From Amaurobius ferox (Eukaryota; Arthropoda; Arachnida; Araneae; Amaurobiidae), in NCBI GenBank assembly GCA_951213105.1, contig OX578144.1:79099801-79163800 (forward strand): 64,000 nt of DNA. The letters run 5' to 3'. The translations under genes and the position numbers were made by a program. Positions 36,174 to 47,193 of the stretch are shown piece by piece. Position 1 is the stretch's first letter. Each line of letters opens with the position of its first letter. Under the pieces are notes generated by a model that saw only the letters and a program-made list of their open reading frames with translations, made no database searches and had not been told where the DNA came from.

Positions 36174-37837
36174 TTCTATTCTATTCTATTTCGCTCCAAG
36201 GAGCTAAAACTCAGAGGGTATGGCACTTAGCCTTTCCTCTCACACTTTGAAAAAGGTCGTTTAAGTCTGTAAAGTTCATCTCCTTTTAAATTACTGGAAG
36301 GTTGGGTTACAACCCCGAAACAAGGAGAGTTATGAAAGCAGGATAAAAAATGTCGACGAGAATTTAGTTTTGAGTAACTGCAACTGCACCACCACAGAAG
36401 AAAACCATCTCGCTTAGAGCCCCTGCTCCGAAAACGAAACGACCCTCCTCTGTTTGGATCGGCTGTTAGTTTTTGCTGTTTCTGCCGGTCCTCCACTGAC
36501 AATTTGTTTCTCTGTTTTTTGATTCTTTATTGTAGCCTTTATGTCTTCGTACTCTTTCTTGAGAGCCTCAATAGTGATTTTAAACTTTTTATTTTCTTTT
36601 TGGACTTCTTCTATTTCTGCCCTTAGTTCGGAATTTTCTTGCTTTAGCAATGTTATATCCTCTTGTACTTTTCCTCTGTTTGCTATTTCTCGGTTTTCTG
36701 TTTCCTTAATGTTCTCTATTAATTTCCGGTTTAAATTTTTCAGGTTTTCTATAGTTTGTTTTAGTTTCTCTGTCTTTTCTGCTTCCCTTGTCTCTTCTAA
36801 ATTTTCAGCTTGTGCTACTTTTTTGCATGCAGTTGCGTATGTTCTTTTTTGTTCAACTTTACTCCTTGCCTCTCTATATGGAATGTTTTCTTTCTTTATG
36901 GTGTTTTGTATTTCTGTCTCTTTTTGTATAACTTTGCAGTTTTTGCTTGTTGCTACGTGCTCTTCCCCGCACCGGAAGCACTTTGGTATTTCAATTTGGC
37001 AGTTCTGGACTTCGTGTTCACCTCCGCATACTCTACATGCTAATTTCCCTTTGCATTCATGCCTATAGTGATTGAATTTCAGGCAATTTTGACAGATCCT
37101 TGGGCTCTCTATGTATATTGATGTTTTGACTCTTTGAAATCCCAACTTTATTTCCTCTCTGTTTATTTTTCCTAGTTCTCTGAGTAGTATGATTGGGATT
37201 TTTTCCTCACTTCTTGGTTTTGTAAATCTAGTTATTTCACTCCATTGAATCCCCTGTTCCACAAGTTCTTCCGCTATTTTTTCTAGTTTTAACTCCGGGT
37301 CTATGTGCCTTATTATGTATTTCGAGCTTATAGAGTCCTCTAGCTTATAGAGTCTTCGAGCTTATAGAGTCTAGCACTGACTTCCACTCCGCAAAATTGT
37401 TCTTTTTTCAATAAGTTGTTTGCACTGACTTTGTTGTCCACTGTAATTGCCAAGTTTCCTTTCCTGGTGATGTCCACTCGAATTACCGCCTCTTCTTTTC
37501 CCACTGTATTAATTATTTCCTTTTTAAATTCTACCGGGTTTGAAGTTGGTATTCTTCCTCCGCTCGCGTTCATCAAAACAACACGTGCCTGCGTGGCACC
37601 ATTCTCAAACGCAAAGTCGAGTTTCTTTTCCCCTGTAATATTTCTTTCACACCACAATTCCTCACTTCGTTTTCCTTTCCTTTCGTTAGAACTTTCTTGA
37701 CTATCCGCTTTCCGTTTTCTAAAGCCATCACCGGCTTTCTCCATTTCCCATCACTCTTCACATACGCATTTTCAACTTTCAAAACAAGCGCTTCACAATA
37801 CGACTGACTACCTCCACGGCTAACCGCGGAAAAAAAA
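36174..37837 (-). mobile_element. ORF1-only LINE nested in the SINE
   Basis: A 12-bp duplication ACCCAAGTACTA (36162-36173 and 37838-37849) flanks it, within the 5S part of the SINE. On the minus strand it begins with a T run and CCGCGGTTAGCCG, encodes ORF1, has about 240 bp of 3' sequence and ends in (TAGAA)n. There is no endonuclease or reverse transcriptase. Because the duplications are intact, the ORF2-less form itself was inserted, like mammalian 'half-LINEs'. Confidence 0.85.
36414..37744 (-). pseudogene. LINE ORF1 (gag-like, three CCHC knuckles), one frameshift
   Basis: An N-terminal part of 134 codons (MEKAGDGFRKRKADSQ..) is in one frame and a 282-codon part in another. They are separated by a triplicated 17-bp block at about 37325-37375; one extra 17-bp unit is enough to explain the shift. 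The second part has three zinc knuckles in the order CX2CX4HX4C, CX2CX3HX4C, CX2CX3HX6C (CQNCLKFNHYRHEC, CRVCGGEHEVQNC, CFRCGEEHVATSKNC), the pattern of I/Jockey-group ORF1 proteins. A long charged coiled coil follows (about residues 120-240 of that part). It would bind LINE RNA. No ORF2 follows. Confidence 0.88.
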
Positions 37838-38349
37838 ACCCAAGTACTAACCGCGCCCGATGCTGCTAAGCAAAAAACATGTAAAAAAATTTGTTATTTT
37901 TTAAAGAACCGTTTATATCTTCATGAATATACGTTTTTGTTTTACGAAAATGCTTATACACATTGAACAAAGTTAGTTATCTATTTTGTGAAAGTTACAA
38001 ATCATTCCCAGATTTTTATGATACAGGGTCATCAAATATATTTCCCCCTTTTTCAATATCTTGGTGGTCCCCTAAATGCACAAGTCACCGAAACTTTACT
38101 GGAAAGTGTGCATTCAAGCATGTTCTTCACATTGCCAAAGTTACAGAACACTTCGCCAAGTATTTGTTTAGAAATTCGAAAAACATTCTAACAACCAAAG
38201 TGTCCGGATACTTTTGATCATATAGTGTATTTAGTAGGCAATTTAAGCTTTATGGGGAAACTCAAAGAGAAAATTTTACTTAAAAGTTTTATTTTACTGA
38301 ACAATGTATTGCGTTTAACGATAAAAACAGTTATTCTTATTAAAAATCG

Positions 38350-38960
38350 ACTGAATTAAGTTCTATCACATGGTCGATACTAAAAGTCTACAAAATTTCA
38401 ACCTTCATGATCACCCGGGGTGGTGGGAGGTTCCGGTAGGTATAGACAGACTATTCGACTCAATCATTTTTACCGTCCCTGGGGAAGAAATAAAAATTCC
38501 GGGTCCATTAGTCTCTGTCCCGCTGGTAATAGTATAAGTGTGCAAAGATTTATCCGTCTAAGTCACCGGGGGGAGGGGGGGGGTCTGCCTGGGTCTCAAA
38601 AGACTCTTCAAAACTTCTCATTTTCTCCGCTCCTGTGGGGAAATCAAAAATATACTATGTTCTGACTCTTTGACGATGTCATACATGTGCAAAGATTCAC
38701 TCCTGACACCAGGAGAGCTTTTGGAGGGTCTAGATGTCAGAAGTGGTAGGCCATTGCCTTTTTGACACCTGACAAGGAGAGCAAAGACCAAGGAGGACAC
38801 ACAAGTATCTCAAATTTAAGAATGATGACCTAACATTCGGCTCCGTTAAGTTCTGTCGCAAGATCGATATCATAAGTGTACATAGAATCTTCTGTGTGTA
38901 AAGAATCTTCTGAAAGTTGTTTTCTGGGTCACTGAAGGGGTTTTGTAGGGTCTGCAAAAA
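38350..38960 (+). repeat. Degenerate ~150-170-bp tandem repeat, ~4 units
   Basis: 'TTCTGTC.CA..GTCGATA', 'CATAAGTGTGCAAAGATT' and 'GTCAC..GGGG..GGGTCT' recur in order near 38357, 38515, 38660 and 38850. A 9-G run lies at 38575-38583. Confidence 0.65.
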
Positions 38961-39019
38961 CACAAACACGTTAGACAATTATTATATAAATTATTTCGGG
39001 AAAAGCGTGACATCCGGGT

Positions 39020-39376
39020 AAAAATTAAATTGTAAAAAGTAATGAAAACAAAACAAATACTCAATTCTAACACATATTTTTATGACACTTATAAATTGCA
39101 ATAAAATATATAAAGTAAAACGCAAATTTCGTTATTAGTAATAAATTTGCGCTTGATGCATACTGCAAATTTCTTTTATGTCTGGTTTATTGAATTAAAA
39201 TGAAAAATTAAATTGTAAAAAGTAATGAAAATAAAATAAATACTCAATTCTAACACATATTTTTATGACACTTATAAATTGCAATAAAATATATAAAGTA
39301 AAACGCAAATTTCGTTATTAGTAATAAATTTGCGCTCGATGCATACTGCAAATTTCTTTTATGTCTGGTTTATTGA
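39020..39376 (+). repeat. Tandem duplication, 183-bp period
   Basis: 39020-39193 and 39203-39376 are nearly identical (AAATTGTAAAAAGTAATGAA through TTATGTCTGGTTTATTGA), with only a few differences. Confidence 0.93.
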
Positions 39377-41046
39377 TAAACATCCGCATTTCTTCATCTA
39401 ATATTTTCAAGGAAGCTCTTTTTTATTATCATGCTCATCATTGTAGAACAGTTTTTCTTATTCACATGTATATGTTGTATAAAACTGTAAAAATATCTAT
39501 AATTTGTTCTTTGACATTTCTAAGTAATCTTTCTTTGCAAAAAAGTCCAAAAATATCTAGAGATATTTCTCCGAACGTCAATTTTATTACTCCGCTGTTT
39601 TGCGAATCAATTAGTTCAAGAGAGAAATCGTTATGTCCTACAGAAAGGAAGGGATTTCTTATCCATAGATATTTTAAAATACTTAAAATTGAGCAAATTT
39701 GAAATGCTCGTATTAGTTTTATTCAGATTTTCATAACAATGAGCAGGATAGTTAGTATAAGTGTTCAAACCATACATTTCGTGACTCCCTTACTAGCTAT
39801 CCAGTTGGGATATTCTCACAATCAAGAAAATTAAATTGGTCACAGACCCGCCCCATCCCCCCCCCCCCCCCTGAACCTATATTTTATTGACAATACCACC
39901 CAAAATTTTCGACATTTCATCTAATTTGATCCCATTTCAGCCCTAATTATGCTAGCTAGCGCTTATCTTTGAAGACTATACTTTTCAACTTGAGCTATTC
40001 TTATTAGAATTACCGCAAGAAATATGCCATTAGTATGCTTAAGTCCATATTGTTACATTAGTCTTAAGTTTGTAATGGCAACACCCTTTCTTGTGTTGTC
40101 AAAATGGCAGCACTCTGGGTGTTGTGTATGTTCGATGTTATGTGACTGCGAGTTTGTTTTGTATGTATTTTGTGCGATGTTATGTCATATATTTCCTTTT
40201 CGTTTCAATATATCGTTCTGTCTAATATAGTCGTAATGTGTACTATTTGCCATAAACCCATCATCTCTGCTAAAAACTAACAATTATACATGCGTTTATT
40301 TAGAGCTCTTTACATCCGCGCATCGGGCAAAACGTGACTTGGCACTTATTTAGGGCGTATTGGGACCGCGCAGCAGTCTATTAATTTTTGTTATACGCAG
40401 ACGTATCGTTAAAGATTGTTTGATTTCGAAAATTCGCATGTTCAGGTATAATTTTTATGAGAGATTTTCATCTTAAATCCCAGGAAACCCAGTATTCGTG
40501 CTAGTAAATTTACAATTTGATTTCTAATAATTCAGAAGACATAAATGTTTTGCCGGTCTCTTATCCAGGAGATTACACTTTCGGTACATTCCTAACATGC
40601 AATAAAAGCAACAAAAACAACTTATTAAAGTAATAACAAACTCGTTAAAATATTTTCTTGGCGGCAAAGTAAATACAAAACAAGTTTTACAGAATGTTTG
40701 CCTACGTAAGAAGAAGGGCAAAATGAATTACTTGTGATAGAAAATATTTTAAAATATTAAGTATTAATATTCCTTTTAAGTTTGTCTGAAAAATATATTT
40801 GAGATAAGACGCTAATTAAATCAGCTAGCATTTATTAGACGAATATTTTCTCAAAATTTGCAAACATTTAAAATTTACAATCATGATTTTATACTACTAT
40901 GCAGCCGGTGAAGCTGCACGAAGCTGCAATGCCGAAGTTTATACTTACAGAATCTGTCTGTATACAGGGTTCCCAAGAAAGTCCTTAAGTATTCCCAATA
41001 ATTTTGTAAGGAATGGTTCATGAGTCTACACCGTTAGGTCTGTCTG
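39377..41046. other. AT-rich, no gene recognised
   Basis: It contains a 15-C run at 39857-39871. The 113-codon frame starting at 39361 begins inside the duplicated block and has no recognisable motif. Confidence 0.4.
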
Positions 41047-41048
41047 TA

Positions 41049-41617
41049 GTAAAGTGACCATACCCGATCGAATAAAAGTGATTATAGCGTCTCTAGCGGA
41101 TAATTGAAAAAATTGGGACATCAAACTCGGCAACGCAGCAAGAAGAAAAATGTCAATTACAAAGATGTAGAGGAATTTCCAATCGGTAGGAATGCACGAA
41201 ACGAGTATATGGAAGGCAATGAATACCTGTCAGAAAGTCGTGTCATCAGGATCTGTAACACGGTGACACCTGAAATGTTTGTCAACGTAGACGGCAATAC
41301 TTTTCTCGAATTCATATGTATATTGATGCTGACTGGGGGAATTTTGAACAGGTTGCACATTTAATTCCTGTTCTGGTAAGTGTTAATTACTTTATCACTC
41401 CCGAATAAGACAGCCATTCGCAAATATCCATATTGTGTGAAATAAATGCCTCCTCTAACAGTTTTATGGTCGATTTTCATATATTAGACAATGCTCAACA
41501 ACTTTGTAATTGACTTTTCTCATCCATCTTGCTTTGTTGCCGAGTTTCGTAATTCTAACTTTTTAAATTATCCACTTGTGGCACTGCAATCCCTTTTACT
41601 CGATCGGGTGACTTTAC
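41049..41617 (+). mobile_element. 569-bp mariner-type MITE, intact ends
   Basis: The inverted ends GTAAAGTGACCATACCCGAT then CGAATAAAAGTGATT, against GTAAAGTCACCCGATCGAGT then AAAAGGGATT, lie inside TA duplications (41047-41048, 41618-41619). About 60 codons of a short frame, 'GRNARNEYMEGNEYL..ESRVIR', are partly conserved in the 13.5-kb copy. This may be a remnant of a coding ancestor, but it is not a recognised transposase. Confidence 0.85.
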
Positions 41618-41742
41618 TATAGAGAGACATAACTTTTACACTCATGGATTTTACCTTACAAAGTTATTGGAAAATGCAAACGCAGACTCGGAGGACTCAC
41701 CGGAGAGTATACAACCCTTGAATCCCCGTCCGAGAAAAGAAA

Positions 41743-42138
41743 ATGTCCGCAACACGAAAGCCGACCAAACCCACCAGACAGAGAAAACCGCCAACTTCAT
41801 CACACAGCGCGCGCTTGGGGGTTGGCTTTCGCTAATCCCCTTTCCCGGCCGTCCAAATAGTTGCTCAAGTCCTCTGGATGAGTCGGACGGTCTGGGTCTT
41901 CAACACAGAGCGCGCACCATCCGGATCACCAAGGAGACAGCAGATCCCACTCTGCCTAGCGAGGCAACCGCCACCAGTCCCAGCAAGGAACGCCGACGTG
42001 GACGAGCGCAACCCTTACCCAGCAAGCCAGAGACCCGCCCGCAGAGAAACCAACCAGGTAGTCCGCGCCACCACAAACGGCGACGCACCACCACCCACAG
42101 ATCTTTTACTTAAAATTACAAAGTTATTGGGTACTTAA
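41743..42138 (+). CDS. GC-rich open frame of unknown origin, SINE-interrupted
   Basis: A frame beginning MSATRKPTKPTRQRKPPTSS runs to the SINE tail at 41815-41902. It continues afterwards in the same frame, RAPSGSPRRQQ..DLLLKITKLLGT, to a stop at 42138. The SINE contributes a stop. Both halves are Pro/Arg/Thr-rich, low-complexity and far more GC-rich than the flanks. That composition and the amphipathic end suggest the N-terminal region of a gag-like retroelement ORF1, or a decayed exon. I recognise no domain. It is not functional as it stands. Confidence 0.3.
41815..41902 (+). mobile_element. 88-bp SINE 3'-tail insertion
   Basis: The tail variant 'GTTGCTCAAGTCCTCTGGAT' then GAGTCGGACGGTCTGGGTCT is flanked by ACACAGCGCGCGC (41802-41814) and ACACAGAGCGCGC (41903-41915). 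Its TTGCTC..AAGTCCTC variant matches the second insertion at 55693, so there are at least two tail subfamilies. Confidence 0.82.
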
Positions 42139-43127
42139 GGATTTTCTTAGGAATCTTGTATATAATAATGCAACTGAAGGCTGGAGTATGTTACGACATC
42201 GGCATCAAGTAACGCCGAGCACAGTCATAGTCGTCTAAATATCAGATCATACGGTTGTCGTAGATCCCGGCTAAACAGTTTTCTCGATGGCAAGTGTCCG
42301 GTCGACTCCTGTAGACAGCACTTCTGTAAGCCAGCGGAAACATAGGTAGGTGATGGTCCCAGTCTCGCTGGTTTCTGGATACGAATACAGAGATGGTTAA
42401 GTATCGAGGGTATAATCTAGAAGGAAATCACCTTCATAAAGAATGATTTAAAATCTTGGAACTGATTGAAGAACTGAATCTCAGTAGCAGAATCTTAGGG
42501 GATTGCATAATACTTCTTAATTATACCTACTTTACTTGATATTAGTAACTGCTCTCCAAAAATAAAATTCTTAAATCTTAATTATACATCACCTGTTGGT
42601 GAATTAGCAGATGAGATCTGCCCTCGTGTAATAAGATAGATAATCATTCACACTTCATACTACTACAATTAGTTAAACAAATTAACTTTTTAAATTAAGG
42701 CATTAAGGAAACATAGGATGTGTCGACAAAATATGATTTATTAACGCATGCCTAGGTTATCCAAAAATATTGCATAATCATAAAATATTCTTAAGTTTCA
42801 TATTTGTCATAAGATACTTATCAATAGGTATTATAATATTCATTTAGTAGGCATTTTGATATATCATACATTTAAATATTAGCAAATTAAGAATAAACCA
42901 CAGATTCTTGCAAAAAGTATTATATATATTCCAATTATATTCATTAAAATTCAAGAAAAAACTTATGATCAAATTAAGTTATTTATATACAATTTTTAAT
43001 ATACGAATCATAACAGCATTGTTAGCATACACCTTCTAATTCAATATCTATAATTAGGAGCTTTAAATAAATTCTTATTGCTCATCATAAAATATTATAA
43101 AGTCTCTACCTTAGATATATTAAATAA
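42139..43127. other. No gene recognised
   Basis: The first ~250 bases are less AT-rich and may belong with the frame before; the rest is AT-rich. No coding evidence. Confidence 0.4.
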
Positions 43128-45188
43128 CTAGCAGCATACCCGTTCTTCGTACGGAGTATATAAAATAAAGAAATTTATAATTCGCAATCATGTGCAAATT
43201 CTGTTAAAATATTAAATTTATTGCTCATAAAGAGAAGTTTAAGAATATCTGTTCTCACTATGCAAAATTATCTTCACGGGCAAATCTGAAGAATAAAATA
43301 TCCTGGCCCCTTTTGTAAACAAATTCACACACAAAAAAAATAATTGAATCAATATATGCAACCACGTACTACTTATATTGTCGCAAATTAGAAAATATGC
43401 CAGTGTGTTAGTAGAAGCTTAAACATATTGTAATATGAGTCTTAAAAATATTTACCAAAATAAAAAAGATGACGTAATAAATTGAAAGTATCAAAAATCC
43501 CCGTAATCTTAATACCAGAAGGTCGTAATTGATTCCAATATATGCTAACATATATAAAAATTTTGCCAATATACCTGTACTACTTATATTCTCGTAGATT
43601 AGAAGATATACCCGTGCATTTGTAGAAGATTACTTGTACAACGTACTATATATGAGTTTCAACAATTTTCGTCATAATTAAACAATGGCATAATAATTTG
43701 AAAATATCAATAATTCCTGAATCAACTGTCTCCGAAATATCAATAATAATGATGTTTAAACCTGAAGACCGTAATTGATATTATCCAGTCAAAAATGCAA
43801 TGTCAATCAAATTTATTTTATATACATATTTTTATTAGATTTAATAAAAATCGTATGACACATAACACATTGGATCCGTTGCTAAGCGACATGATATCAT
43901 CTGCTTCATATAAATTGATGGAAATCATGTCGTCTGAATAATGTGATCTTCATGGAAGGTTTGGCGACATTTTCGTCTCCATGATATTTTTATGGATTTA
44001 CAAATATTTTTATCAATTTAGTGATATTAAAAAAATTAGTTAAATGCGTTACTAAGTAGGATGGATGGACTGACCGACAAATGCTACAGAAACATCATTT
44101 CAGTACTCTATTCTAAAAAAACAAATTTAATTTCATTGATTTGGGTCATTTTTATCAATTTGGAGATATTTCCTCTAATTTGGTAAAGTTTAAGAAAAGT
44201 TACCAAGTTATTTAGAGATATTCCGCTAAATTCGTAGCTCTAAATTTACAGATCTGAAGAATAAAATATCCATATCCCGTCTGTATATATACTAAGTGAA
44301 AACACTAAAATTGTATTAGAAGATACATACATCCGTTCTACTCTTTTTCTGCTTCAACAATCGGCTAAATGAATTTATTGGGTAAACACAATATATGAGT
44401 TTATTAGCTAACCACAATATATGAGCTTTGAAACCTCTTTGCTAAAATAAATAAAAGTGTGATGTACACAGTTCGCAATATATATTATTAAAAGAACAAT
44501 CAAACCGTTCATTTATAAAATATATTTTTACATCCATTTATTTATTATACAAATAGAAAAAATAATAATAATCATTAACAAACACATTTAATTCCATTCC
44601 TTTGCCGAGCAGCATGATATAAGATAGAATCTTCCTCATAAAATGCGAAATTAAATAGCCATTTTAATTTCTTTATACTTCTAATCGTTGAGTAAAAGCT
44701 TGTGAAATACATGGAGGTAGATTTTTCCATTTAAATTCATGTTTCAAACAATTCATGCTTTCAGATAGTGACTATTTAATGCAAAAATCCTGCATCAAAC
44801 TCAAAAATAAAGTTTTAATTCCCTTTGACGCTTTAAACAAACGATTTTTATCCTTTCCGTTTGGATAAACCACGGAGTTGGAGAGTAGAACTCCTATAAA
44901 AAAAGTTCCGTTTTTCATTAATGTCTCGACAACCCCTGGTCTTAGAAACTCGAAACTTGGGCTAAATTTATGGGGGGCTATTTCAAGGCTATCCACAAAA
45001 TTTCATTAAATTCGGTTCAGCCAATTTCCCGTGATGATGAGACAAACGAAAATTTCGTTTTTTACTAATATCTCGAGAACCACAGGTCGTAGAAACTCAA
45101 ATCACAGACTAAATTTTAATTGGGGCTATTTCTAGGTTACCCACAAAATTTCATCAAATTCGGTTCAGCCGTTCTCCCGTGATGATGG

Positions 45189-45221
<33 letters not shown>

Positions 45222-45244
45222 ATTTTCAATTTTATATATATAGA
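43128..45244 (-). mobile_element. Nonautonomous Helitron (middle end-to-end copy)
   Basis: Minus strand: the 5' end TCTATATATATAAAATTG at 45244 is followed by (TCTG)n and 'ACGGCTGAACCGAATTTGA'. The 3' end has CCGTACGAAGAACGG then GTATGCTGCTAG ending at 43128, followed by T. Length is 2117 bp. No protein frame. Confidence 0.92.
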
Positions 45245-47193
45245 CTAGCAGCATACCCGTTCTTCGTACGGAGTATATAATATAAAGAAACTTGAAATTC
45301 ATAATCATGCCCAAATTCTTATAGTATACTAAATGACATGTTTAATCAAAATATTCTGTTAAAATATTTAATATAATGCTCCTAAAAAGAAGTTTAAGAA
45401 TCTCTGTTCTCGCTATATAAAATTATCTTCATGGACATATCTGAAGAATAAAACATCTTGGACCCCTTATGTAAGCAAATATAAAAAAAAATATGGAATT
45501 GAATCAATATATGCAAAATAAAAGCGTTAAAATTGTATGGGACCCGTACTAATTATATGCGCGAATATTAGAAAATATAACCTGTATTAGTAGATTACAT
45601 ATATAAATTGAAAATACCAATAAACCCGTGATCTTTAAATCTGAAGACAGTCATTTATTCCAATATATGTCAAAATTAAAGTGCTAAAATTATATGGGAA
45701 GATATACACGTACTACTTATAATGTCCGATTATTAGTAGAAGATTACCCGTTTTGCAATATGAGTCTCAAATGTTTTTTGGTAAAATACAACAGACGACG
45801 TAATAAATTGAATATATAATTAATCCCCTTAATCTTCATACCAGAAGACTGTACTTGATTCCAATATACATGCCAATATATGTCAAAATATATGCCAATA
45901 TACCTGTACTACTTATATTCTCGTAGGTTAGAAGATATACCCGTGCATTCCTAGAAGATTACTCGTACAACATGCGTGTGTCAGCAATTTTTGCCGCAAT
46001 AAAACAATGGCGTAATAACTTAAAAATATCAATAATCCCTGAATCAATAATTCCGGAAAATATCAATAATAATAATGTTTAAACCTGAAGAGTATAATTG
46101 ATATTATCCAGTCCAAAATGAAATGGCAATGAAATTTATTTTATATACATATCTTCATTATTCAAATCGGAAAGGATTTAATAAAAATCGTCTGCCGCAT
46201 AAACACATTGGATTTAAATCCGTTGCTAAGCGACATGATATCATTTGCTTCAAATAAATTGGTAGAAAAAATATCGTCTAAATAGTTATATTTCTATGGA
46301 ACATTTGGCGACAGTTTCGCAAATTAGCGACATTTTAAAAAATCGCCAAATTTATCGCCAAGTGGGACTGTAGAACTGACAGTTCCACTTTGCGACAAAT
46401 TGACGAAATATCATCACAATACTATCCCCTAACAAAAAACAATTAATATCATTTATGTAGCGCAATTTTATCAATTTCAAGATATTTTTATAGATTTGAA
46501 AACATTTTTATCAATTTGGTGACATTTTAAAAATTCGCTAAATGTATTACTAAGTAGGATGGTTGGTCTGACAGATAAATGCTAACCAAACATTATTTCA
46601 GTACTCTCTTCTAACAAAACAAAAAAAAATTTCATTGATATGTAGAAGACCCAAGCCACACGACCAACCCGAAGGTTTATGGCAGCTGTTTGTGTGTCGT
46701 TTATATCAATTTGGCGACATTTCCGTCAATTTGGCAAAGTTTAAGAAAAGTTGTCAAATTAGCGATATCCCTCCAAATTCGTAGCTTTGAATTTGCAGAT
46801 CTGAATGAAACATTCTTATCCCGTTTCAATATACTAAATGAAAACACTACAATTGTATTAGAAGATATACCCGCTCTACTCTTTTTCTGTTTCAACAATC
46901 GGCTATATGAATTTATTGGCTAAACACAATATATGAGTTTAGTAGCTAAATACGATATAAGCTTGAAAACTCTTTGCCAAAATAAATGAAATTGATGTAC
47001 GCAGTCAGCAATTAATATAATTACAAGAAAAATCAAACCGTCCATTCATAAGATATACTTTTATATCCATTTATCCATTTATTTATTATTTAAATCGAAA
47101 AAAAATAATAAAAACATTAACAAACACATTTAATTTAATTGCGATGCCGAGCAACATGATATATCCTCCTAAAATGTTAAAATTTATTAACCA
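45245..47193 (-). mobile_element. Helitron copy, 5' end lost
   Basis: The 3' end (hairpin plus GTATGCTGCTAG at 45245) abuts the next Helitron's 5' TC with no spacer. Inner blocks match the 43128-45244 copy, including TTTGGCGAC motifs that resemble A-family text. Near 47160-47193 similarity is lost, and a third Helitron's 3' end begins, so the 5' terminus is absent. Confidence 0.8.
46646..46695 (-). mobile_element. ~50-bp SINE-tail insertion in the Helitron
   Basis: The sibling Helitron reads ATTGATTTGGGTCATTTTTA through this point (about 44136-44160), without the extra bases. The insert inverts to AAACAGCTGCCATAAACCTT then CGGGTTGGTC and CTTGGGTCTTC, the SINE tail in diverged form. Exact limits are uncertain. 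Confidence 0.6.

Larger units (their letters stand above)
35863..37867 (-). mobile_element. 5S rRNA-headed composite SINE (LINE-interrupted)
   Basis: A perfect 14-bp duplication AAGCAAAAAACATG flanks it (35849-35862, 37868-37881). On the minus strand it begins AGCAGCATCGGGCGCGGTTA then GTACTTGGGT. After the nested LINE it resumes GGGTGACCACCTGGGAACAC then CGCGTGCTGTTGGC. That is the 3' half of arthropod 5S rRNA. A tRNA-like stretch follows (GGTAGCCCTGTGGTTTGCGC), then the same body and (CAA)n tail as the other SINEs here. The 5' half of the 5S is missing through truncation. Confidence 0.88.
33477..38227. mobile_element. Composite foldback with Tc1-type tips
   Basis: The outer tips CACTATATGATCAAAAGT plus ATCCGGACAC are identical in inverse at the right end, and TA lies on both sides (33475-33476, 38228-38229). 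The inverted arms run about 690 bp (33477-34168 and 35521-38227), the right arm enlarged by a 2-kb nested insertion. The space between the arms holds a Tc1 element with a similar tip sequence. Arms match at most positions and contain no frame of note. Either it is a long-inverted-repeat nonautonomous Tc1 derivative later hit by a Tc1, or the inner Tc1 was part of the unit. Confidence 0.88.

Noticed and set aside
36541..37068. 175-codon plus-strand frame
   Set aside because: It is the antisense shadow of the LINE ORF1 coiled-coil region.
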